A DNA stretch of 12,835 nucleotides, taken from contig JAAYFR010000240.1 of the NCBI GenBank assembly GCA_012728155.1, positions 1 to 12,835 on the forward strand, read 5' to 3'. This stretch comes from Bacteroidales bacterium. GTDB lineage: Bacteria > Bacteroidota > Bacteroidia > Bacteroidales > Dysgonomonadaceae. Position 1 is the first letter of the stretch, and each line of letters starts with the position of its first letter. Positions 5,564-12,835 of the stretch are shown one piece after another. Under the pieces are notes generated by a model. It was given only the letters and a program-made list of their open reading frames with translations, was not told the origin of the DNA and searched no databases. The translations under genes were made by a program, and so were the position numbers.

Positions 5564-8500
5564 ATGAAAGCCGCTCATCAGACAAATATTTCAATTGAGT
5601 GGGTAGCTAAAATTGTTCGTATATTCGCCATAATCATAGTTAGTATTATATTGTTGAATGTAATACTTTTTATTGTATTCACTATCCCTGCGGTACAGAA
5701 GGGGGTGGCTGACGTGGCATTGGAGAAATTTAGGCCACTCATTGGTTCCAGGATCGATTTGGAGAGTATCCGTATGCGTCTTTTTAATACCGTGGAACTC
5801 GATGGAATTTATGTGGAAGATCTGCAACAGGATACTTTGCTTTATGTCGGTAAAATAGCAGTCCGCATACATCCTCTGGATCTCTTGAGAAATAAGGTGA
5901 CGGTACAGAAGGCGGGAATTGAAAATTTTACAGCCAATGTGCATCGCGCATCACCCGATGATCCTTTTAATTTTCAGTTTATTGTAGATGCCTTTGCCAA
6001 AGAGGACACCATAAAAGTGGAGAAAGAGAAAAAACCGTGGCATATTAGCGCTCATGAAGTGATCCTGAAAAACGGGAAGCTCCGGTATAATATTCATTCT
6101 GTTGAAGAGAGTCCGGGAACCTTTAATGTGAGCCATATAGATCTGGATGGGTTTAATTTTAAAGGGAAACTGGATTTTCTGAATCTGGGAGAGATGCAAG
6201 CAGAAGTGAATCATCTCAATTTTCTTGAAAAGAATGCCGGGCTATCGCTCAATAATCTGAGAGCGAAAATGAAGGGCGATGGTGATTTGCTGAGCAGCGA
6301 CAAAGTGATTGTCGCTTTGAATGGATCTCGTATTGAGGTGAGGGATGCTGCCTTCAATTTGGAGTCGAAAGCATTTTCCGTGACTGTGAAAAGCAACCTG
6401 ATAGATCCAGGTGATATCAATATATTTGCACCCCTCTTTGCTCATCTCGATAAGCCGATCTCATTTGAACTCAGCGCAGAAGGTATATTGCCTCAGGCTG
6501 AGGTACACAGTTTGACTTTCCGATATGGTTCCGATACTGAGGTTAACCTGTCGGCATCGATCTCCGATTACAGTGATATCAATAACAGCGAGTTGCGTGT
6601 GAACCTTCGCGATTTAGCTCTCTCGCAAGAAGATTTACAAGCGTTTATCCGTATTGGCGCCCCCGACTATTCTTCTCCCGATCAATTGGTTGCGATGGGA
6701 GATCTCAATCTGAAAATGAGGGCCAATGGACGCTTGAGACAATTTTTATATGATGGGGAAGTAAATTCCGATCAGGGAGATATCATACTCAAAGGAACCG
6801 GTCGTATCGTTAATCAGTTTAAGAGTCTTATTTTTGAAGGACCTGTGGTAGCCAATAACATAAGAGTGCCCAATATCATAGGAGAGAATGCAGGGATAGG
6901 CACTACTTCCATCGATACGAATGTACAGTTATCCATTATCCAGGATTCAACGATTAAAGTGGCAGCCGATGGACGGATCGAATCGACTTCCTTTAAAAAG
7001 TATCCTTACAGCAATATTTTGTTTAACGGGATCTACAAAGGGAATAATGTTATTGCTGATATCCATTCTGATACCGAAAAAAACAAGTTTGATCTTTTTG
7101 GCGACATCACATTCGGCGACGAGATGAAGTTTGATGTGAAAGGGGATGTGGAACGTATCGATCTGTCGCCTTTCGTAGCAATCGAGAGTTGGAAAGATCC
7201 TTATTTGAAGGCCACTATCGATGGGAAACTGTCGGGTAGCTCGATTGATGATTTGGTAGGGATGGTGGTGATCGATAATGTTTCGCTGGGCGACAGTAAC
7301 TTCTTTTATAATCCTGGTGCTATCTATCTCCAAGCTTTGTCAGATGAGGGGGAGGGGAAGAAGATTGAATTTCTCTCCTCTTTCTTCGAGGGGAATATTA
7401 TCGGAGATTATTATTTCACTTCTATCGGTGCAGAATTAATGGGGGCAATTCAACCCCATCTTCCCTCCGTGATTGTGCAGAAAGAGCCGCATCAACAGCT
7501 AGAGGTCGGAAAGAATAAGTTTGAGTTTACTATTCAGCTTCTAAACATGGAGGATATCTCCTATGCGCTTTCACTTCCATTTTATAACGTGGAACCGGCC
7601 ACCATTTCCGGGCGTGTGGATATGACAGCCGACGAATCGTTGTGCATCGACGCGTATCTTCCCAGGGTGATGGTAGGAAATAATGATATCCGGGAAACGA
7701 AGATGGATTTGCGTAATCGGATATCCGACCTGAAGCTGGAGGTGAATAGTTTTCTGGTGCAAAATAGCGGCTATATGAATGTGAAACTGAGTAGCAGTGC
7801 TGCACTGGACTCGTTGAATAACCGCTTGTCATTCGATATGAAACAAAATAACGCCCATTCACATGGAGAGCTGTTGGTGGCGATGGAATTTCGCCGTGAT
7901 ATCGAAGAGCAGCTGGCGGCAAATATCCGTATCCTTCCCGCTAAGATCATCTTCAACAACAAACAGATTGACTTCAATGATGCTACCATCGCCTATAACA
8001 AAGATCATATTGCGATTTCTAACTTTGGCCTTCGTGAGAATGAGATGCTCCTGTTGGGGATCGATGGAGTCGCCTCAAAGAGCGAAGCAGATAATATCCG
8101 TATCTATTTTAATAATACGGAGCTTGCCAATATCCTGAATGCGTTTAATGTGACCAACTTCGCGGGTTCTATCAATGGAGAAATCTTTGTGCGTCAGGCA
8201 TTGGAGAATCCGATGATCCGTACAGAAAAGCTTCGGGTTGAGGATATTACCGTGCATGGTGATACGATTGGAACGTTCCGTATTGATGCAGATTGGGATA
8301 ACCTCCTTTCAGGCCTTAACCTGAATGCCTGGCTTGAAGATGGGGGAGAACGCAGCTTAGATGTGAAAGGATATATCCCTACCGGCGATAATAGCCCATT
8401 CCCGATGGATCTGAATCTCAGAATAGCCCAATTTAAACTGACAGCACTTCGACCGCTCACCACTGCTCTCTTTAGTGAGTTGAGCGGATATTTGAACTCC

Positions 8501-10042
8501 AATATACACATAACGGGCACCCTCTCTGAGCCGATAACGGAAGGGTGGCTTGGTATTGATGAAGGTATGATGAAGGTGGCGTTCACCAATGTAACCTATT
8601 ATGTGTCTGATACAATAGAGATCAGAAAAGATAATGTGGGATTGAGAAATTTAGTGATCCGAGACCAGAACAACCATACTGCGACAATGAATCTGAGCTT
8701 GTCTCATACTAATTTCGGACGAATGGTATATAATGCCGGTATCCGTCTCAATGATTTCATGCTGCTGAATAATAGTGCCCGTACCGATCTGATGGCTTAT
8801 GGCACCCTGAAACTGTCGGGAGAGTTAAATGTGACAGGTTCTCCCTCCGGTATATTCGGTAATGGAAATCTGACCAGTTCGAGTAGATCGGATGTTACTG
8901 TGGTACTCCCACAAACAGCCACAGCTACAGAGTATAGTGGAATAATCTATTTGAATAGCAGGTCAAATGTGCCTGACTCGCTATCATTTTTACATAAAAA
9001 TCAAGCTGCCAGGGGACAACTCGATACGAATGTCTCCCAAACTATTCCTATTGTCATGGCTGTTACGGTGAATTTGACGCCGTTGCTCGAAGCAAGTGTG
9101 GTGCTTGATCCAACGACTGGGAACGCTCTTGAAGTGAGTGGAGAAGGAGAGTTGCATCTGAATTTTAATTCCAGATCTACTCCTCCTGTACTCCTCTATG
9201 GAGATTATGTTATCAATAGTGGAAAGTTTCATTATAACTTCCAGAACCTAAGGGCTATAGAATTTAATATTCGTGATGGTAGCAGACTTACGATGGAGGG
9301 TAATCCGATGAATACGCAGTTCAACGTAACTGCATATCGTAATGTGCGGGCTGATCTTGCCACACTCAGCTCCACATTTAAAAACGAACTGACCAATACG
9401 AGGGTCCCGGTGAATGCGTTGCTCCAGATTAGGGGAAACCTGCAAGGGATGGACCTGCAGTTCGACGTGGAACTTCCGGAAACTACCAATGATATTCAAC
9501 AGCGGGTACATAGCTTTATGTCTAATGAAGAGTCGAAAATACTTCAGGTAGTTTATCTGGCGACTACCGGCAGCTTTATACCTGCGGAAGGATCTCCTGA
9601 CTTTAATTTTGATACCTCAATGGTTACAAAATTTGCCGCCAACACATTCTCACGGGGATTGGATGCCCTTTTTGCCAGTGCACTGAGAGACAACTGGACG
9701 ATCAGCACCAATCTGGAGTCGCTGGATGGCACCTTGGAGAAGGTGAGAATGGGAGTAGATGTCTCCACCCGTTTGATGAATAACCGGTTGCGTATTAATA
9801 CCAATCTGAGTTATGGAGATGGCACTATGCTGGCGGGAGAACAGGATTTTTTGGGTGAATTTGAATTGGAATATGATCTCAAAAATTGGCTTATGCTGAG
9901 GGCTTTTAATCGGGCTAATCAGCGATTTTATAGACGAGCACCCTATACACAAGGGGTGGGAGTCATGGTTACCAGAGAATCGAAACGATTCAGGAATTTA
10001 TTCGATCTCAGATTTGTCAAACCAAAGGAGGAGGAGCATTGA
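5564..10042 (+). CDS. tamB: Translocation and assembly module protein TamB (AsmA-like, DUF490)
   Basis: TamB-family proteins span the periplasm from an inner-membrane anchor to an Omp85 partner in the outer membrane and act in envelope assembly and lipid transport. The 1492-residue protein starts with one membrane segment (about 18-41), then a very long beta-strand-rich body with no other hydrophobic helix, as expected for the elongated AsmA-like groove. The C-terminal quarter is the DUF490/TamB_C domain: a GDYVINSGKFHYNF segment near 1212-1225 and a MEGNPMNTQFNVTAYRNV segment near 1244-1261 match the family pattern. I chose the ATG at 5564; an in-frame TTG at 5546 would add six residues ahead of the same anchor. 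Neither start has a strong ribosome binding site. tamL follows 72 bases downstream, which strongly supports the call. Orthology to proteobacterial TamB is by architecture; bulk phospholipid transport is inferred from relatives. Confidence 0.9.
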   Translation: MKAAHQTNISIEWVAKIVRIFAIIIVSIILLNVILFIVFTIPAVQKGVADVALEKFRPLIGSRIDLESIRMRLFNTVELDGIYVEDLQQDTLLYVGKIAVRIHPLDLLRNKVTVQKAGIENFTANVHRASPDDPFNFQFIVDAFAKEDTIKVEKEKKPWHISAHEVILKNGKLRYNIHSVEESPGTFNVSHIDLDGFNFKGKLDFLNLGEMQAEVNHLNFLEKNAGLSLNNLRAKMKGDGDLLSSDKVIVALNGSRIEVRDAAFNLESKAFSVTVKSNLIDPGDINIFAPLFAHLDKPISFELSAEGILPQAEVHSLTFRYGSDTEVNLSASISDYSDINNSELRVNLRDLALSQEDLQAFIRIGAPDYSSPDQLVAMGDLNLKMRANGRLRQFLYDGEVNSDQGDIILKGTGRIVNQFKSLIFEGPVVANNIRVPNIIGENAGIGTTSIDTNVQLSIIQDSTIKVAADGRIESTSFKKYPYSNILFNGIYKGNNVIADIHSDTEKNKFDLFGDITFGDEMKFDVKGDVERIDLSPFVAIESWKDPYLKATIDGKLSGSSIDDLVGMVVIDNVSLGDSNFFYNPGAIYLQALSDEGEGKKIEFLSSFFEGNIIGDYYFTSIGAELMGAIQPHLPSVIVQKEPHQQLEVGKNKFEFTIQLLNMEDISYALSLPFYNVEPATISGRVDMTADESLCIDAYLPRVMVGNNDIRETKMDLRNRISDLKLEVNSFLVQNSGYMNVKLSSSAALDSLNNRLSFDMKQNNAHSHGELLVAMEFRRDIEEQLAANIRILPAKIIFNNKQIDFNDATIAYNKDHIAISNFGLRENEMLLLGIDGVASKSEADNIRIYFNNTELANILNAFNVTNFAGSINGEIFVRQALENPMIRTEKLRVEDITVHGDTIGTFRIDADWDNLLSGLNLNAWLEDGGERSLDVKGYIPTGDNSPFPMDLNLRIAQFKLTALRPLTTALFSELSGYLNSNIHITGTLSEPITEGWLGIDEGMMKVAFTNVTYYVSDTIEIRKDNVGLRNLVIRDQNNHTATMNLSLSHTNFGRMVYNAGIRLNDFMLLNNSARTDLMAYGTLKLSGELNVTGSPSGIFGNGNLTSSSRSDVTVVLPQTATATEYSGIIYLNSRSNVPDSLSFLHKNQAARGQLDTNVSQTIPIVMAVTVNLTPLLEASVVLDPTTGNALEVSGEGELHLNFNSRSTPPVLLYGDYVINSGKFHYNFQNLRAIEFNIRDGSRLTMEGNPMNTQFNVTAYRNVRADLATLSSTFKNELTNTRVPVNALLQIRGNLQGMDLQFDVELPETTNDIQQRVHSFMSNEESKILQVVYLATTGSFIPAEGSPDFNFDTSMVTKFAANTFSRGLDALFASALRDNWTISTNLESLDGTLEKVRMGVDVSTRLMNNRLRINTNLSYGDGTMLAGEQDFLGEFELEYDLKNWLMLRAFNRANQRFYRRAPYTQGVGVMVTRESKRFRNLFDLRFVKPKEEEH

Positions 10043-10114
10043 TATGCCAATGTGCCAATCTCTACAAGTAGTGATGTTATAGAAGAGTGATTGGTTTTTT
10101 ACCCAGCTGATTGT

Positions 10115-12415
10115 ATGAAGAAATATATTGTTTTTATATTGTGGATGCTTCTATTTGGTGCCTGTAGCGTAGCCAAAAAGGTGCCTGATGGAAGCTATCT
10201 TCTCAACAAGACTGAAATAAAATCAGATGTGAGAACTATTAGCCCCTCTTCACTCACTCCTTATCTGAGGCAGAAACCAAATTCATCGATGATCTTATTG
10301 GGAAGGGTGAAGTTGCAGATGTATAATATTCCTGAAGATAATTCCACCGTGATGAACAGGCTATTCCTCAAATATGGAGAATCCCCGGTGCTTTATAATG
10401 AACAACTGACTATTATCTCCGCGGAACAGATCCGCCTTCACTTGAACAACAAGGGATACCTGAATGCTGTTGTGGATACTTCAGTTGTGAAGAAAGAGAA
10501 GAGAGCCAACATCACTTATACGGTTACGGCGAATGAGCCCCATCGCATTCGTACCTTCAGGGATACGGTCCATTCAACCGACACAACTATACACAATATC
10601 CTGAATCGTGGTAGACAGATCGAATTGATGAAGGAAGGCGATATTTTTGATCTCGCCGTGCTGGATGAGGGTAGGGAAAGAATGACCACTATGTTGAGAA
10701 ACAGAGGGTATTACAATTTTGTAAAAGATAATTTCTATTTTATAGCAGATACCACCGTGGGAAGCAACCGGGTGGATCTGATACTCGCTCTCAACAACCC
10801 TTCCGATACCACTTCCCACCAGCAATTTTATACGGGGAATGTAACCGTGATCAACGGAGTGGATCCGCTCATTTTACAAGATTCTACTCGCCATGCCGAG
10901 CTGGATACGGTTGATTACCGGGGAATGCGAATTATTTCGGAGAAAGATCGTTTTCTACGTCCGCGGTCAGTCTATTATAATACCTTTTTACGCCCTGGGC
11001 GGCTTTATGCCGACAGGGTGTTGGAACGAACCTATTCCGCATTGAATGCAATGGGGCCGGTCAACCAGACCGCAATCAACCTGAAATCGGAGATACGAAA
11101 TGACACCTCCTTCCTCGATTCAAGAATTAACCTCTTCCCGGGGAACTTGCACTATACCCGGTTTGGAGTGGATGGAACCAATTCTGCCGGAGATCTTGGA
11201 GTGGCAGGAAATCTGGCATATGAACACCGTAATTTTTTGAAAGGTGGTGAAACATTCCGTATCCAGTTGAATGCAGCTTATGAATTCATCTCCGGTTCAG
11301 ATAGCCTAAACCTTCTCGACAATAGCTTTTATGAGTATGGTGCGGAGGCATTCCTTTCCATTCCGCAGTTGATGCTCCCCTGGATGATGAAACGACTGAG
11401 AGAGCAACCTTCGGCATCAACCGAATTTTCCTTGGGAATCAATCACCAGTCCCGGCCGGACTATTTGCGCCAGTTTTTTAGTCTCTCCACCCGCTTTCAG
11501 TGGTCTTCCATGGAGTGGAAGTTGCTGCATAAGCTTGAACCGATAGGTGTTACCTATGTGAGGATGCCTCGGGTTTCCGATAAATTCAAGGAGCTTTACA
11601 TGAGTGACGACACTCCCATCCTGCGTTACAGCTACGAAGAGCAGCTTATTGTGCGGAGTGCATATGATATTACTTATACCAATTATAGTCCGGTTGGGAG
11701 GCGACGGAGTATGCCGCTCATCCCTTTTCGAGTCCGTACGGGAGTAGAAGTAGCCGGATGGCTGCCCCGTATCGCCAGTAGCCTCGGTGGGGGTGAGATG
11801 GACAAAGAGGGCTTCAAAACCTTTTTCAAAACCCGTTATTCGGAATATGTGAAAGGAGATTTTGATATTGCAGCATCCTATTCATTTGATGAAACAAAAA
11901 CAGTGGCGGCACATTTTGCCGCGGGGTTGGCCTATCCCTATGGAAATGCAAATATCCTGCCTTTTGAAAAACGTTATTTCGGTGGTGGAGCCTACAGTTT
12001 GAGGGGGTGGAGTACCCGCACTTTGGGACCGGGAACCTACAATAATGATACAATCACATCCTCCGATTTTGGCCGTAAAGTGGGTGACGTAAAACTCGAC
12101 CTTAGCGTGGAATACCGTCGTAAGCTCACGAATCTGTTTGAATTGGCCACTTTTATCGACGCAGGGAATATATGGACTATACGAGACTATGAGGGGCAAC
12201 CTGGCGGTTTGTTTCGTTGGAACAGTTTTTATAAAGAGTTGGCTGTAGCCTATGGATTTGGACTTCGTTTAGATCTTGACTTCTTGTTAATTAGACTGGA
12301 CGGAGGGATGAAAGCACACAACCCCGCCCTCCCCGAAGGTGCTCGATGGACTCTGTTTAAACCGAACTTTAGCCGCGATTTTGCTTTTCATTTTGCCATC
12401 GGTTATCCGTTCTGA
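10115..12415 (+). CDS. tamL: TamL: lipid-anchored BamA/TamA-family outer membrane protein (Omp85)
   Basis: An outer-membrane beta-barrel protein with periplasmic POTRA domains, and the expected partner of TamB. From the ATG at 10115 (766 aa) it has a signal peptide with lipobox FGAC at 14-17, so Cys17 should be acylated, the feature that separates TamL from TamA. Three POTRA-like repeats follow at about 33-137, 142-224 and 239-329; the first two show GYLNAVV (114-120) and GYYNFV (198-203). The barrel runs from about 347 to the end. It contains the Omp85 lid-loop motif LRGW at 629-632 within GGGAYSLRGW, and ends FAFHFAIGYPF, a C-terminal beta signal with final Phe. An in-frame TTG at 10091 would put eight residues ahead of the signal peptide and is unlikely. 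It lies 72 bases behind tamB with no visible terminator between, so co-transcription is probable. Substrate proteins or lipids are unknown. Confidence 0.9.
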   Translation: MKKYIVFILWMLLFGACSVAKKVPDGSYLLNKTEIKSDVRTISPSSLTPYLRQKPNSSMILLGRVKLQMYNIPEDNSTVMNRLFLKYGESPVLYNEQLTIISAEQIRLHLNNKGYLNAVVDTSVVKKEKRANITYTVTANEPHRIRTFRDTVHSTDTTIHNILNRGRQIELMKEGDIFDLAVLDEGRERMTTMLRNRGYYNFVKDNFYFIADTTVGSNRVDLILALNNPSDTTSHQQFYTGNVTVINGVDPLILQDSTRHAELDTVDYRGMRIISEKDRFLRPRSVYYNTFLRPGRLYADRVLERTYSALNAMGPVNQTAINLKSEIRNDTSFLDSRINLFPGNLHYTRFGVDGTNSAGDLGVAGNLAYEHRNFLKGGETFRIQLNAAYEFISGSDSLNLLDNSFYEYGAEAFLSIPQLMLPWMMKRLREQPSASTEFSLGINHQSRPDYLRQFFSLSTRFQWSSMEWKLLHKLEPIGVTYVRMPRVSDKFKELYMSDDTPILRYSYEEQLIVRSAYDITYTNYSPVGRRRSMPLIPFRVRTGVEVAGWLPRIASSLGGGEMDKEGFKTFFKTRYSEYVKGDFDIAASYSFDETKTVAAHFAAGLAYPYGNANILPFEKRYFGGGAYSLRGWSTRTLGPGTYNNDTITSSDFGRKVGDVKLDLSVEYRRKLTNLFELATFIDAGNIWTIRDYEGQPGGLFRWNSFYKELAVAYGFGLRLDLDFLLIRLDGGMKAHNPALPEGARWTLFKPNFSRDFAFHFAIGYPF

Positions 12416-12445
12416 TGGAGCAAAGAATGGCTTGCTTCGGTAGAG

Positions 12446-12479
12446 CCCCTTCGTGGATATGCGCTGCAAAACGAAGAGG
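12446..12479. other. Inverted repeat between convergent tamL and umuC-type genes
   Basis: CTTCGT (12449-12454) pairs with ACGAAG (12471-12476), and after one mismatch CC pairs with GG; the loop is 16 bases. It sits in the 121-base gap between convergent stop codons. No T tract follows on either strand, so it is at best a weak or factor-assisted terminator. The seven T residues at 12532-12538 are not preceded by a hairpin. Confidence 0.3.
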
Positions 12480-12536
12480 GATAATAATTCCGGCTGATGA
12501 CAGGAAAGGGATGAATAAGTTGTGGTGTTGCTTTTT

Positions 12537-12835
12537 TTACTCTTTTGTTCTGGGGAAGTCGCCCATCCGGGTTGTATAACAGGGGGATAGGCGTTCCTGT
12601 TTGATTTTCCATGCTTTGCCATCGCCCAAAGCGGCCAATTTTAAACTGTTCCTACCATACCTGTCGTTGGTCTTATCCAATATCTCCATCAGCCGCCTCT
12701 GTTTCTCCCGGTCTATTGTGTCCCAGCAATTCATTTGTATAGTCCTGTCGCTGGTGATATCCATCAGCATGACACCCGATTTTTTGTAGGGGATACCCGG
12801 TAGCCATATTTTTTCCAACCCTTCCGATATATAAT
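12537..12835 (-). CDS. umuC: Y-family DNA polymerase UmuC-like, C-terminal part (cut by window edge)
   Basis: The frame stays open to the right edge, so only the last 99 or so codons of a larger gene are present. The segment matches the C-terminal DUF4113 region of UmuC-type error-prone polymerases: W-L-P-G-x-x-YKKSGVMLMDI, then a linker with Gln and Asp, then RRLMEILDKTNDRYGR, and a terminal LSPCYTTRMGDFP, close to the usual LSPxYTTxWxxLP ending. UmuC is the catalytic subunit of polymerase V, which copies past DNA damage, normally with UmuD under SOS control. The catalytic palm and finger domains, and any umuD neighbour, lie outside the window. The TTG near 12818 is internal, not a start, because conserved-type residues continue upstream of it. 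It converges on tamL. Confidence 0.85.
   Translation of the reverse strand, partial: YISEGLEKIWLPGIPYKKSGVMLMDITSDRTIQMNCWDTIDREKQRRLMEILDKTNDRYGRNSLKLAALGDGKAWKIKQERLSPCYTTRMGDFPRTKE

Noticed and set aside
12287..12622. Minus-strand open frames across the tamL/umuC gap
   Set aside because: They overlap the conserved tamL barrel end and the umuC 3' end in other frames, with low-complexity, non-family translations.
1..12835. CRISPR array, tRNA, rRNA, insertion sequence or prophage
   Set aside because: No regularly spaced direct repeats, cloverleaf-like sequences, rRNA segments, transposase or integrase motifs were seen on either strand.

Overview
The window looks like ordinary chromosomal DNA from a Bacteroidota bacterium, most likely Bacteroidales (a Dysgonomonadaceae/Porphyromonadaceae-type genome is my guess from protein style, not a tested placement). 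The support is: promoter candidates of the Bacteroidota type (TAnnTTTG with a weak or good TTTG upstream), a bacteroidal acyl-ACP thioesterase, a DUF2027-Smr protein, lipoproteins, and a TamB gene followed by a lipid-anchored TamA variant (TamL).

Layout from left to right. At the left end an L-serine ammonia-lyase gene runs leftwards. A 244-base divergent control region with two promoter candidates and a cluster of palindromes separates it from a rightward acyl-ACP thioesterase gene. That gene converges, across a short gap holding a 7-bp hairpin, on a leftward two-gene unit: a DUF2027/Smr protein followed by a small LEA-type-2 lipoprotein. The DUF2027 gene diverges from a rightward queA-family gene; their promoters appear to overlap, and a purine-rich leader precedes queA. 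After a clear terminator behind queA comes the largest block, tamB (1492 aa) and tamL (766 aa), 72 bases apart and probably one transcript. TamL converges on the 3' end of a umuC-type Y-family polymerase gene that is cut by the right edge.

Functionally the window is a mix of housekeeping genes: serine catabolism, fatty-acid release, tRNA queuosine modification, envelope biogenesis (TamB bridging to TamL in the outer membrane) and translesion synthesis. I see no mobile element, CRISPR array, rRNA or tRNA, and no defence or biosynthetic cluster. The points most worth a second look are the lipid-anchored Omp85 protein paired with TamB, the enlarged and divergent QueA with a G8 tract in its coding sequence, the DUF2027-Smr/LEA lipoprotein pair, and the palindrome cluster upstream of the serine ammonia-lyase. 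I found nothing that I can honestly call a previously undescribed system.
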